64,000 bases of DNA from Azotobacter vinelandii CA (GTDB taxonomy: Bacteria > Pseudomonadota > Gammaproteobacteria > Pseudomonadales > Pseudomonadaceae), in the NCBI RefSeq assembly GCF_000380335.1, contig NC_021149.1:310001-374000 (forward strand). The letters run 5' to 3'. Positions within the stretch are counted from its first letter, which is position 1. Each line of letters begins with the position of its first letter. Both the position numbers and the translations under genes were made by a program. This document shows, piece by piece, positions 19,386-29,891 of the stretch. Below the pieces are notes generated by a model, which saw only the letters and a list, made by a program, of their open reading frames with translations, was not told the origin of the DNA and searched no databases.

Positions 19386-20870
19386 TCAGTGCTCCGGCAT
19401 GGCGGCGGGGCGTTCGGCGGGCGTGGTCGGCGGCGGCAGCGGCTTCTGTTCGACGGTCGGTCCGGCGCTGACCACGACGAAACCGTTCGGGTCGATGTGC
19501 CTGGCCATGGCGGCCTTCACCTGCCCCACGCTGAGAGCCTGGACCTGCTGCAGGAAAAGCTCCAGATGGTTCAGCGGCAGGTTGTAGAAGCCGATGGCGC
19601 CGAGCTGGCCGACGATGTCGGCGTTGCTCGCCGTGGACAGCGGGAAGCTGCCGATCAGCTCGCGCTTGGCGTCCTTCAGCTCCTTCTCGGTCGGGCCCTC
19701 GGCGATGAACTCGCGGACCAGCTTCTGCACCAGTTCCAGGGTGCCCTGGCTGTAGTCGGCGCGGGTCTGCAGGTTGATCATGAAGGGGCCGCGTACCTGC
19801 ATGGGGGTGAAGCCGGAGTAGATGCCGTAGGTCAGCCCGCGCTTCTCGCGCACCTCCTCCATCAGTCGGGCGCCGAAACCGCCGCCGCCGAGGATCTGGT
19901 TGCCCAGGTAGAGGGCCGCGTAGTCCGGGTCGTCGCGGGCGATGCCGAGCTGGGCGAGCATCAGGTGGGTCTGCTGGGAGGGGTACTCGATGTGCTGCAG
20001 GCCCGGCCTGGGCGGCATCGGATCGGCCGGCCTGGCCAGCGCCGGTCCCTTCGGCAGCGCGGCGGAGATGGACGCGGCCATGGCTTCGGCCTCGCTGCGC
20101 GAGAGGTCGCCGACCAGCGCGATGACCGCGTTGGCGGCGGTGTAGGCACTGGCATGGAAGGCCTGTAACCGCTCGCGGCTGATCGGGGCGATCGACTCGG
20201 TGTCGCCGTCGCTCGGGTGGGCGTAGGGGTGCACGCCGAACAACTGGCGGTTGAGTTCCAGGCTGGCCAGCTTGCCGGGGCTCTGCTTGCGCATCTCGAA
20301 GCCGGCCTGCAACTGGTTCTTGATCCGCGCCAGGGCATCGGCGGGAAAGTCCGGTCGGCCGAGCACTTCGCCGAACAGGGCGAGCGCCGGCTCGCGCTTG
20401 GCCGGATCGCTCAGGCTGCGCAGGCTGGCGATGGCCATGTCGCGGTAGGAGCCGTTGCCGAACTGGGCGCCGAGGCTCTCGAAGCCCTCGGCGATGGCGG
20501 TCGCATCCTTGCCGGGCACCCCTTCGTTGAGCATGGCATTGGTCAGCAAGGCCAGCCCGGGGGTGTCGCCGTCCTGGCTGCTGCCGGCGGCGAAGGTCAG
20601 GCGCAGGTCGAACATAGGCAACTGGCGGGCCTCGACGAAGAGCACACGGGCGCCTTCGGCGGTGCGCCAGTCCTGGATGTTCAGGGCGCGGTGGACCGGC
20701 GGCTCGCCATTCAGCCCGGCCAGCGACTCCAGGCGGGCCGGAGCGGTGGGGGCCTCGCCGGCAGGGGCGGTCGGGCGCGGCGGCAGGTTGGCCAGCCAGA
20801 CCATCAGGCCAAGCAGAAGCAACAGGATCAGGCCGATCAGGCCATAGCCCAGCCGGGTACGTTCAGTCAT
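19386..20870 (-). CDS. M16-family peptidase, non-catalytic partner subunit
   Basis: The 494-residue protein has an N-terminal membrane anchor (about 8-27) and M16 (pitrilysin-like) fold signatures such as GGGGFGARLMEEVREKRGLTY in the C-terminal half. It lacks the zinc-binding HxxEH motif, so it is probably the inactive subunit that pairs with the neighbouring active peptidase, as in mitochondrial processing peptidase-type heterodimers. It overlaps the upstream peptidase gene by eight bases. It probably acts on the periplasmic face. Confidence 0.87.
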   Translation of the reverse strand: MTERTRLGYGLIGLILLLLLGLMVWLANLPPRPTAPAGEAPTAPARLESLAGLNGEPPVHRALNIQDWRTAEGARVLFVEARQLPMFDLRLTFAAGSSQDGDTPGLALLTNAMLNEGVPGKDATAIAEGFESLGAQFGNGSYRDMAIASLRSLSDPAKREPALALFGEVLGRPDFPADALARIKNQLQAGFEMRKQSPGKLASLELNRQLFGVHPYAHPSDGDTESIAPISRERLQAFHASAYTAANAVIALVGDLSRSEAEAMAASISAALPKGPALARPADPMPPRPGLQHIEYPSQQTHLMLAQLGIARDDPDYAALYLGNQILGGGGFGARLMEEVREKRGLTYGIYSGFTPMQVRGPFMINLQTRADYSQGTLELVQKLVREFIAEGPTEKELKDAKRELIGSFPLSTASNADIVGQLGAIGFYNLPLNHLELFLQQVQALSVGQVKAAMARHIDPNGFVVVSAGPTVEQKPLPPPTTPAERPAAMPEH

Positions 20871-22209
20871 GGTTGGCCCCCTCGGGCAGGACGTGCGCGA
20901 CGGTGAGGCGCGAGCGGGTGAAGTAGCGGCGTGCGGCGTCCTGGATGTCCTGCGGGGTGACCGCCTGCAGGGCGGCCAGCTCCTCGTCGATCAATTGCCA
21001 GGACAGGCCCACGGTTTCCAGTTGGCCGATGGTGGTCGCCTGACGGGCGATGGAGTCGCGCTCGTAGACCAGGCCGGCGATGACCTGGGCGCGCACGCGC
21101 TCCAGCTCCTCGGCCGTCGGCGGGGTTTCCTTGAGTTCGTCGAGCAGGCGCCAGAGCCCGGCCTCGACCTCTTCCAGGGTATGGCCCTTCTGCACGTTGG
21201 GCGTGGCGTTGAGGACGAACAGGCTATCGCCGCGCACGTAGGCGTCGTAGCCGGCGCCAGCGCCGGACACCAGTTCCTCGCCGCGCTCCAGGCGGGCCGG
21301 AATGCGCGCGCTGTAGCCGCCGTCGAGCAGGCCGGCGATCAGGCGCAGCGCATGCGCCTCGCGGGGGCTCTCGGCAGTGGCCAGGCCCGGTACGTTGAAG
21401 CCGTAGAGCAGGCTCGGCAACTGTACCTTGAGGTTCAGCGCGAGGCGCCGCTCGCCCGGTTCGGCCGGTTCCAGGGGGCGCTTGGCGACCGGCAGCGGAC
21501 GCGACGGAATGGCGCCGAAGTAATGTTCGGCGAGCTGCTTCACCTCGTCGCCGCCGACGTCGCCGACCACCACCAGGGTGGCGTTGTTCGGCACGTACCA
21601 GGACTGGTACCAGGTGCGCAGGTCGTCAACGCTCATCCGGTCGAGATCGGGCATCCAGCCGATGGTCGGGGTGCGGTAGCCGCTGGCCGGGTAGGCCATG
21701 GCCTTGAAGCGTTCGTAGGCCTGGGCGCTGGGACGATCGTCGGTGCGCAGGCGGCGCTCCTCCTTGACCACCTCGATCTCGCGCGCGAACTCTTCCGCCG
21801 GCAGGCGCAGGCTGGCCAGGCGATCGGCCTCCAGTTCGAGGGCCACGGGCAGGCGGTCGCGCGCCAGTACCTGGTAGTAGGCGGTGTAGTCGTCGCCGGT
21901 GAAGGCGTTTTCCTCAGCGCCCAGCTCGCGCAGGATGCGCGAGGACTCACCGGGGCCGAGCTTGCGGCTGCCCTTGAACATCATGTGCTCGAGGGCGTGG
22001 GAAAGGCCGGTCTGGCCGGGCGTTTCGTAGCTGGAGCCGACCTTGTACCAGAGCTGCGAGACCACTACCGGAGCGCGGTGGTCCTCGCGGACGAGGACCT
22101 TGAGGCCGTTGTCCAGGGTGTATTCGTGGGTCGGCTGGGGTGCGGCGGCCAGCGCCGCCAACGGCATGCCGAGCAGAAGGAAGGCGGCATGGCGAGCGAT
22201 CACGTTCAT
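20863..22209 (-). CDS. M16-family zinc peptidase, catalytic subunit
   Basis: The 448-residue protein has a Sec signal peptide (FLLLGMPLAALAA) and the inverted zinc motif HALEH (in GLSHALEHMMFKGS, about 85-98). A downstream acidic run (REIEVVKEERR) gives the third zinc ligand. The C-terminal half contains the second M16 domain. It degrades peptides in the periplasm, and the true substrate is unknown. The stop overlaps the next M16 gene, so the two are translated together. A candidate promoter lies about 115-145 bp upstream. Confidence 0.9.
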   Translation of the reverse strand: MNVIARHAAFLLLGMPLAALAAAPQPTHEYTLDNGLKVLVREDHRAPVVVSQLWYKVGSSYETPGQTGLSHALEHMMFKGSRKLGPGESSRILRELGAEENAFTGDDYTAYYQVLARDRLPVALELEADRLASLRLPAEEFAREIEVVKEERRLRTDDRPSAQAYERFKAMAYPASGYRTPTIGWMPDLDRMSVDDLRTWYQSWYVPNNATLVVVGDVGGDEVKQLAEHYFGAIPSRPLPVAKRPLEPAEPGERRLALNLKVQLPSLLYGFNVPGLATAESPREAHALRLIAGLLDGGYSARIPARLERGEELVSGAGAGYDAYVRGDSLFVLNATPNVQKGHTLEEVEAGLWRLLDELKETPPTAEELERVRAQVIAGLVYERDSIARQATTIGQLETVGLSWQLIDEELAALQAVTPQDIQDAARRYFTRSRLTVAHVLPEGANHD

Positions 22210-22740
22210 CGATGTCGAACCTGTAGAGCGGCCCGCGAGCTCGGCCCTGCGGGCGGGGAAATGTAGGATACCTGTCCGTGTGCGGTACGTATACGTGTGC
22301 CGGGCTTGGCCAGGGTGGCCCGGAAAGATATGAAGAAATCTTTTTGATTCAATGGTTTAAGGGATTGGTTGGGTCTGTGGGAGGCTGGCTTGTCCTGACT
22401 GGAGGACCCGCTTGCGGGCTGGTGTGTTCCCCGGCCGGCGGGAAAACCTCGGAGGAGGGACACGTTCTTTCCTTCGTGGCGGAACTCATCTTCGAGCGAT
22501 TCGGCGGCTCCGGGCCGTGTATCGACTGGACGCCTCCAGGACGCTCGAAAGGGCTGGCCGAATCGGAAGGTGGCGCCGGTAACCACGAATAGCGGGGCCG
22601 ACCGTCCTGCCGTGTTCGAACGCAAGGCATGGGCTCCAGCCTTCGCAGCGCCTCGCCCCGAGGCTGGCGTGCCGCTTCCGGCGGGGCACGGGAGGCTGGC
22701 ACGTTCGTCTCGAGCCCGCGCATCACGCGGTTTTCGGATA
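22210..22740. other. intergenic region with no recognised gene
   Basis: Apart from the candidate promoter I see nothing certain. Open frames on both strands are Arg/Pro/Gly-rich and look like noise in GC-rich DNA. In P. aeruginosa I recall ftsY-ftsE-ftsX-rpoH beyond the M16 pair; here rhlE2 follows instead, so this gap may mark a rearrangement point. Confidence 0.35.
22325..22352 (-). promoter_or_regulatory. candidate sigma-70 promoter for the M16-rsmD operon
   Basis: On the minus strand TTGAAT and TATCTT are separated by 16 bases in the only AT-rich patch of the 580-bp gap upstream of the peptidase genes. The match is moderate and the -10 is imperfect. Confidence 0.35.
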
Positions 22741-22768
22741 CAAAAAAGCCGGCGAAGCCGGCTTCCTT
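22741..22768 (-). terminator. rho-independent terminator of the rhlE2-like gene
   Basis: On the minus strand a GCCGGC-TTC-GCCGGC hairpin is followed by six T residues. It lies 20 bases beyond the stop that ends the original (unshifted) helicase reading frame at 22790, so it fits the ancestral gene end. Confidence 0.8.
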
Positions 22769-22789
22769 GCATGGCGGGAAGAGGGAACC

Positions 22790-23321
22790 TCACTCCTCCC
22801 GATTGCGCGTCAGCAGCGCCGGCTTTTCGCTGCGCGGGCGGCGGCCGGGGACTTGGTCGAGCTGTTCCGGGGTGGGGAAGCGCTCGCTTTTTGACTCCTT
22901 GTGCAGGATCAGCGGTTGCCGTTCAGGCTTGCGCGGCGCTTCCTCGCGGGGCGCTTCGCTGCGGTAGGCCGGTACCGGTGCGCGGCGTGCCTGCTGGCCC
23001 TGGCGCTTCGGGCCGCGCTGGCCCTGACCTTGGCCTTGCCCCTGCCCTTGCCCCTGGCTCTGACCACGGCCGGCCGCCTGGCCGTTCGTGCCCGGACGGC
23101 GGCCGCGCTGCGACTTGTTCTGGTAGGGGCTGACGTAGTCGGCGCGGTTGCCGAAGTTGTCGATATCGTCGTCGAGGAATTCCTCGGGATCGCGATTCGG
23201 CGGCAGCATGGGGATCGTCGGCTGGCTGGCGGGTTGCGCCTTGGCCTTCGGCTGCGGGCGGCCCGGCTGACCGGCGCCCTTGGCCTGCGGGTCGCGTTCC
23301 TTGCCGCGGGCCTTCTCCTGG
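22790..23321 (-). pseudogene. displaced C-terminal tail of the RhlE2-like helicase
   Basis: In the -1 frame relative to the core, translation continues as [16 protein letters not shown], then [20 protein letters not shown], then [15 protein letters not shown], a run of QG repeats, and a final LLTRNREE. The segment with EEFLDDD and [10 protein letters not shown] is the conserved end of pseudomonad RhlE2 proteins, so this is the real tail. Seven A residues instead of six would join it to the core. The QG-repeat stretch (about 23030-23075) is low complexity. Confidence 0.8.
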
Positions 23322-24582
23322 TTTTTTCCCGGGATTTCTCCTGGCCCTTGTCCTTGCCCTTGTCCTTGCGTCCGGCACTGGCGTTGCGCGGCGGGTGCGC
23401 TTCGCGGACCTCGGGTTTCTCCGCCTCGACGGCGCCTATGTCGAAGCCCGCCCAGTCGCCTTCCGGAATGCTCTGGCGAGTCATGCGCTCGATGGACTTG
23501 AGCAGCTTCTCCTCGTCCGGGGCGACCAGCGAGATCGCCTCGCCGCTGCGGCCGGCGCGGCCGGTGCGGCCGATGCGGTGGACGTAGTCCTCCTCGACGT
23601 TGGGCAGTTCGAAGTTGACCACATGGGGCAACTGGTCGATGTCCAGGCCGCGGGCGGCGATGTCGGTGGCGACCAGGATGCGGATGGTGCCGCTCTTGAA
23701 GTCGGCCAGGGCCTTGGTGCGGGCGTTCTGGCTCTTGTTGCCGTGGATCGCCGCGGCCGGCAGGCCGTGCTTGTCGAGGTATTCGGCAAGGCGGTTGGCA
23801 CCGTGCTTGGTACGGGTGAACACCAGCACCTGCTCCCAGGCGCCCTGGGTGACCAGGTGGGCGAGCAGGGCGCGCTTGTGGCCGGCCGGCAGGCGGAAGA
23901 CGCGCTGCTCGATGCGTTCCACCGTGGTGTTCGGCGGGGTCACCTCGATGCGTTCGGGGTCGTGCAGCAGCTTGTTGGTGAGGTTGACGATGTCCGCCGA
24001 GAAGGTCGCCGAGAACAGCAGGTTCTGGCGTTTGGGCGGAAGCTTGGCGAGAACCTTCTTGACGTCGTGGATGAAGCCCATGTCGAGCATGCGGTCGGCT
24101 TCGTCGAGCACCAGGATCTCCACGTGGGAGAGGTCGACGCTGCCCTGGCCGACCAGGTCGAGCAGGCGTCCGGGACAGGCCACCAGCACGTCGACGCCGC
24201 GGGACAGGGCCTGGACCTGCGGATTCATGCCGACCCCGCCGAAGATGCAGGCGCTGACCAGTTTCAGGTCGCGGGCGTAGAGCTTGAAGCTGTCGTGCAC
24301 CTGGGCCGCCAGCTCGCGGGTCGGGGTCAGCACCAGCACGCGGGCCTGGCGCGGACCATGGCGGTGTTCCTTGTCCGGGTGGCCGCCGGGGAACAGTCGT
24401 TCGAGTACGGGGAGCGCGAAGCCGCCGGTCTTGCCGGTGCCGGTCTGGGCGGCGACCATCAGGTCGCGGCCTTGCAACACGGCGGGGATGGCCCGCTGTT
24501 GCACGGGAGTGGGCTGGGCATAGCCGGCGGCCTCGACGGCGCGGACCAATGCCTCGGAAAGCCCGAGGGAAGCAAAGGACAT
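22909..24582 (-). CDS. rhlE: DEAD-box ATP-dependent RNA helicase, RhlE2-like, with frameshifted C-terminal tail
   Basis: The product as read has 557 residues. The helicase core is intact: AQTGTGKT (motif I), PTRELA, DEAD ([14 protein letters not shown]), SAT and HRIGRTGR (motif VI). It unwinds RNA in degradosome, ribosome or cold-related roles. After about residue 420 the frame changes at an A6 tract (T6 on the plus strand, 23322-23327), replacing the usual acidic/Gln-rich tail with an Arg/Ser/Ala-rich one. The core and start ([15 protein letters not shown]) match what I remember of P. aeruginosa PA0428. The ATG at 24582 is clear. metF lies upstream on the same strand. Confidence 0.88.
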   Translation of the reverse strand: MSFASLGLSEALVRAVEAAGYAQPTPVQQRAIPAVLQGRDLMVAAQTGTGKTGGFALPVLERLFPGGHPDKEHRHGPRQARVLVLTPTRELAAQVHDSFKLYARDLKLVSACIFGGVGMNPQVQALSRGVDVLVACPGRLLDLVGQGSVDLSHVEILVLDEADRMLDMGFIHDVKKVLAKLPPKRQNLLFSATFSADIVNLTNKLLHDPERIEVTPPNTTVERIEQRVFRLPAGHKRALLAHLVTQGAWEQVLVFTRTKHGANRLAEYLDKHGLPAAAIHGNKSQNARTKALADFKSGTIRILVATDIAARGLDIDQLPHVVNFELPNVEEDYVHRIGRTGRAGRSGEAISLVAPDEEKLLKSIERMTRQSIPEGDWAGFDIGAVEAEKPEVREAHPPRNASAGRKDKGKDKGQEKSREKTRRRPAARNATRRPRAPVSRAARSRRPRRNPPASRRSPCCRRIAIPRNSSTTISTTSATAPTTSAPTRTSRSAAAVRARTARRPAVVRARGKGRGKAKVRASAARSARASRHAAHRYRPTAAKRPARKRRASLNGNR

Positions 24583-24761
24583 GGGAAATCCTGTCTGGTT
24601 AGGGCGGGGCCCGAAGGTACGAACGTGCCGGGTGCGAATCACGCGAGTGGGCGTGACCCCGACCGGTCTTGCTGGGCCTGCGTTGGCCGAGCAGCCGGGC
24701 GCAAGCCTGGCGGAAGTCTGGAGTATATCAGAGCCGAGCCTTTGCGAAGTGCATTGCAGAG

Positions 24762-24795
24762 GGCGCCGCGCGCCTCGTTCGGGACGCGCGGCGCC
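24762..24795 (-). terminator. GC-rich hairpin after metF
   Basis: An 11-bp perfect stem (GGCGCCGCGCG with CGCGCGGCGCC, loop of 12) starts about 25 bases past the metF stop. There is no T-run, so it is either a weak or factor-assisted terminator or a repeat hairpin. Confidence 0.4.
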
Positions 24796-24819
24796 GGGCA
24801 TGCTTTTCAGCGCGGCGGC

Positions 24820-25665
24820 TCAGCGCGGCAGCCCGAGGTTGTTCCAGATCGCCAGGCTGGGTTCGGCCTGATTCAGAGTATAGAAGTGCAGGCCCGGCGC
24901 GCCGCCTTCGAGGAGTTTCTCGCACATCGCGGTCACCACCTGTTCGCCGAAGGCCTGGATGCTTTCCAGGTCGTCGCCGTAGGCCTCCAGTTGCTTGCGC
25001 ACCCAGCGCGGCAGTTCCGCGCCGCAGGCATCGGAGAAGCGCGCCAGCTTGCTGTAGTTGGTGATCGGCATGATGCCGGGGACGATCGGCTGTTCCACGC
25101 CCAGCTTGCGGACCCGCTCGACGAAATGGAAATAGCTGTCGGCGTTGAAGAAGTACTGGGTGATGGCGCTGTCCGCTCCGGCCTTCATCTTGGCGGCGAA
25201 GCGGGCGAGGTCGTCCTCGAGGTTGCGCGCCTGCGGGTGCATCTCCGGGTAAGCGGCGACCTCGATGTGGAAGTGCCCGCCGGTTTCGGCGCGGATGAAT
25301 TCCACCAGGTCGCTGGCGTGGCGCAGCTCGCCGTTGGCCAGGCCCATGCCGGACGGCAGGTCGCCGCGCAGGGCGACGATGCGGCGGATGCCGGCGTCCT
25401 TGTAGGTGTTCAGCAGGCTGCGCAGTTCGGCCCTGCTGTCGCCGACGCAGGACAGGTGCGGCGCGGTCGGTACCTTCACCTCGCCGTCCAGTTGCAGCAC
25501 GGTGTTCAGGGTTCGGTCGCGGGTCGAGCCGCCGGCGCCGTAGGTGCAGGAGAAGAAGTCGGGGTCGCAGCCGGCCAGTCGGCGGGCCACGTTCATCAGT
25601 TTTTCGTGGCCGGCCTCGGTCTTGGTCGGGAAGAACTCGAAGCTGTAGCGGCGTTCCTGGGACAT
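24820..25665 (-). CDS. metF: 5,10-methylenetetrahydrofolate reductase
   Basis: MetF (281 residues) reduces methylene-THF to methyl-THF with FAD, feeding methionine synthesis. The N-terminal YSFEFFPTKTEAG and RIVALRGDLP are conserved, as are TQYFFNADSYFHF and PGIMPITNY. The length is typical. The upstream ahcY gene on the same strand recycles S-adenosylhomocysteine, so both act in the activated-methyl cycle. A 98-bp palindromic repeat separates the two genes. Confidence 0.95.
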   Translation of the reverse strand: MSQERRYSFEFFPTKTEAGHEKLMNVARRLAGCDPDFFSCTYGAGGSTRDRTLNTVLQLDGEVKVPTAPHLSCVGDSRAELRSLLNTYKDAGIRRIVALRGDLPSGMGLANGELRHASDLVEFIRAETGGHFHIEVAAYPEMHPQARNLEDDLARFAAKMKAGADSAITQYFFNADSYFHFVERVRKLGVEQPIVPGIMPITNYSKLARFSDACGAELPRWVRKQLEAYGDDLESIQAFGEQVVTAMCEKLLEGGAPGLHFYTLNQAEPSLAIWNNLGLPR

Positions 25666-25680
25666 TGCGGATTCCTTGGG

Positions 25681-25778
25681 CGTAGGGTGGAAGACGGCCG
25701 CAGGCCTCTTCCACCGGGTGCTGCCGGTGGTGGAAAACCGCTGCGCGGGTTTTCCACGGGGTGGTCATCCACCCTACG
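25681..25778. repeat. dispersed palindromic repeat, copy 1 (metF-ahcY spacer)
   Basis: The element begins CGTAGGGTGG and ends CCACCCTACG, with inner motifs GGTGGAAAACCGCTGCGCG and TTTTCCAC. A related element lies at 56736-56813. The ends are inverted complements, so the whole can fold into one large hairpin. It resembles REP/BIME-type elements common between pseudomonad genes. Confidence 0.75.
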
Positions 25779-25784
25779 GGCCTG

Positions 25785-27194
25785 TCAGTAACGGTAGCTG
25801 TCCGGCTTGAACGGACCGTCCACCCCGACGCCGATGTACTCGGCCTGCTGGCCGGTCAGGCGGGTGACCACGCCCCCGAAGCCCTTGACCATCTCCAGCG
25901 CGACTTCCTCGTCGAGCTTCTTGGGCAGCACCTCGACGCCGATGCGCCCGGCCTTCTCGGCCGCCGGCAGGTCGGCGAAGCGGACGCCGAACAGGTGGAT
26001 CTGCGCCAGCACCTGGTTGGCGAAGGAACCGTCCATCACCCGGCTCGGGTGGCCGGTGGCGTTGCCCAGGTTCACCAGGCGGCCCTCGGCGAGCAGGATC
26101 AGGTAGTCGTCGTTGTGCGGGTCGAAGCCGTCCGGGCCGGTGCGGTGGATCTTGTGCACCTGCGGCTTGACCTCTTCCCAGGCCCAGTTGGCGCGCATGA
26201 AGGCGGTGTCGATCTCGCTATCGAAGTGGCCGATGTTGCAGACCACGGCGCGCTTCTTCAGAGCCTTCAGCATGTTGGCGTCGCAGACAGCGACGTTGCC
26301 GGTGGTGGTGACGATCAGGTCGATGCGGCCGAGCAGCACCTTGTCGATGCAGGCTTCGCTGCCGTCGTTCTCGCCGTTCAGGTAGGGGGAGACCACCTCG
26401 AAGCCGTCCATGCAGGCCTGCATGGCGCAGATCGGGTCGATTTCCGAGACCTTGACGATCATGCCTTCCTGGCGCAGCGACTGCGCCGAGCCCTTGCCCA
26501 CGTCGCCGTAGCCGATCACCAGCGCCTGCTTGCCGGACAGCAGGTGGTCGGTGCCGCGCTTGATGGCGTCGTTCAGGCTGTGACGGCAGCCGTACTTGTT
26601 GTCGTTCTTGCTCTTGGTCACCGAGTCGTTGACGTTGATCGCCGGGACCTTCAGGGTGCCGGCCTTGAGCATGTCGTACAGGCGGTGCACGCCGGTGGTG
26701 GTTTCCTCGGTGATGCCGTGGACTTTTTCCAGCATCTGCGGGTATTTCCGGTGCAGGATGGCGGTCAGGTCGCCGCCGTCGTCGAGCACCATGTTGGCGT
26801 CCCAGGGCTTGCCGTCCTTGAGGATGGTCTGCTCGATGCACCACTCGTACTCGGCCTCGGTCTCGCCCTTCCAGGCGAACACCGGGATGCCGGCGGCGGC
26901 GATGGCCGCGGCGGCCTGGTCCTGGGTCGAGAAGATATTGCAGCTCGACCAGCGCACCTCCGCGCCTAGCGCGATCAGGGTCTCGATCAGCACCGCGGTC
27001 TGGATGGTCATGTGGATGCAGCCGAGGATCTTCGCGCCCGCGAGCGGCTGCTCGGCGGCGTACTTGCGACGCAGGCCCATCAGCGCCGGCATCTCGGATT
27101 CGGCGATGATAATTTCCTTGCGGCCCCAGTCGGCCAGGGAAATGTCGGCGACCTTGTAATCGGTGAAAGCGGCAGGCGTCATGACAGCGCTCAT
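25785..27194 (-). CDS. ahcY: adenosylhomocysteinase (S-adenosyl-L-homocysteine hydrolase)
   Basis: The 469-residue enzyme splits S-adenosylhomocysteine into adenosine and homocysteine using tightly bound NAD, removing a methyltransferase inhibitor. The NAD motif [10 protein letters not shown], the substrate-site HMTIQTAVL and TTGNVAV are intact, and the C-terminal KPDSYRY is the family end. The ATG at 27194 has GGAG about seven bases upstream. It is preceded by an SAH riboswitch that would raise expression when its substrate builds up. Confidence 0.97.
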   Translation of the reverse strand: MSAVMTPAAFTDYKVADISLADWGRKEIIIAESEMPALMGLRRKYAAEQPLAGAKILGCIHMTIQTAVLIETLIALGAEVRWSSCNIFSTQDQAAAAIAAAGIPVFAWKGETEAEYEWCIEQTILKDGKPWDANMVLDDGGDLTAILHRKYPQMLEKVHGITEETTTGVHRLYDMLKAGTLKVPAINVNDSVTKSKNDNKYGCRHSLNDAIKRGTDHLLSGKQALVIGYGDVGKGSAQSLRQEGMIVKVSEIDPICAMQACMDGFEVVSPYLNGENDGSEACIDKVLLGRIDLIVTTTGNVAVCDANMLKALKKRAVVCNIGHFDSEIDTAFMRANWAWEEVKPQVHKIHRTGPDGFDPHNDDYLILLAEGRLVNLGNATGHPSRVMDGSFANQVLAQIHLFGVRFADLPAAEKAGRIGVEVLPKKLDEEVALEMVKGFGGVVTRLTGQQAEYIGVGVDGPFKPDSYRY

Positions 27195-27203
27195 GCAGAG
27201 TCT

Positions 27204-27224
27204 CCATTCGTAATGTGCGAATGG
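27204..27224 (-). promoter_or_regulatory. expression-platform hairpin sequestering the ahcY ribosome binding site
   Basis: CCATTCG-CACATTA-CGAATGG forms a 7-bp stem. Its 3' arm includes the first bases of the GGAGA ribosome site, and its 5' arm overlaps by two bases the riboswitch pseudoknot strand, so the two structures compete. Confidence 0.65.
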
Positions 27225-27303
27225 GCGCCGTTGATGCGTTCGGAAAACGCCCCTTCCGAGCCTGACAGGCCGTTGGCAGGCCTGCTGCAGCGCCCCTCGG
27301 AAG
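27222..27303 (-). promoter_or_regulatory. S-adenosylhomocysteine (SAH) riboswitch aptamer
   Basis: On the minus strand TTCCGAG (27302-27296) pairs with CTCGGAA (27260-27254) as P1. Inside are the conserved GGGCGCTGC and GTCAGGCTCGG segments, and downstream AACGGCGCCC forms the pseudoknot partner of the GGGCGC segment. This is the pattern of the SAH riboswitch known upstream of ahcY in pseudomonads. A hairpin next to it (27204-27224) overlaps both the pseudoknot strand and the ribosome binding site, so pseudoknot formation should free the site (an ON switch). Confidence 0.88.
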
Positions 27304-27456
27304 GGTGGCGGGAACGGCCAAAGCGGAGTCGGCCGCGGAAAATCCGCCCGATTATAGCCGCCTGCGCCGGCAAACCCCAAGAGGGCGGCGGATCGTGCAA
27401 TGGCCGGCGAGGCGGAGGATAATCGCCGCCCTTCGCCAGCCATCCCTGCACGAACC

Positions 27457-27900
27457 ATGATTTTCAAGCCGCTTCTTCCGGGTGTGATCGCCCTGGCCCT
27501 GGTCGCCTGCGACGGCGTCGATCCCGACTCGCCGCTCGGCAGGCGCCAGGCGATCTTCAAGCAGATGCTCGAGACCAGCGAGAACCTGGGCGGCATGCTG
27601 CGCGGCCGGCTGGGCTTCGACGAGCAGCGCTTCGTCGACGGCGCGGCGCGCCTCGACGCGCTGTCGCGCCAGCCCTGGCAGCACTTCCCGCCGGTCAGGG
27701 AAGCGGACAGCAGCGCCCGCGACGAACTCTGGCAGCGCCAGGAGCGTTTCCGCCAACTGGCCGGCGACCTGGAGCGGGGCACCGCGGCGCTGGTCGCGGC
27801 GACCGTGGCCCGGCCGCTGGAGCCCGCGGCCCTGGCGCCGCACGTGCAGCGCGTGGAGGACGCCTGCGAGGCCTGTCATCGGGAGTTCCGCGCCTATTGA
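27457..27900 (+). CDS. cytochrome c'-like (class II) haem lipoprotein
   Basis: This 147-residue protein has an N-terminal signal ending ALVACDG, a probable lipobox with Cys at about residue 18, and a C-terminal haem motif CEACHREF. The position of CxxCH near the C-terminus with a helical body is the class II cytochrome c (cytochrome c') pattern. It would be a periplasmic, membrane-tethered haem protein involved in electron transfer or gas binding; the partner is unknown. It is divergent from ahcY and converges with ligB. Confidence 0.72.
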   Translation: MIFKPLLPGVIALALVACDGVDPDSPLGRRQAIFKQMLETSENLGGMLRGRLGFDEQRFVDGAARLDALSRQPWQHFPPVREADSSARDELWQRQERFRQLAGDLERGTAALVAATVARPLEPAALAPHVQRVEDACEACHREFRAY

Positions 27901-27990
27901 GGAGGCCTGGGGCGCTGGATGAGGTGGCGCCGTTATCCAGCGGCCCGGTTCGTGTCGCAGGGGGAAGCCGCGCGGCGCCTTCCTGCGCAT

Positions 27991-29862
<1,872 letters not shown>

Positions 29863-29891
29863 CCGCGCGGTGCGCGGGGCGGCGGACCCCG

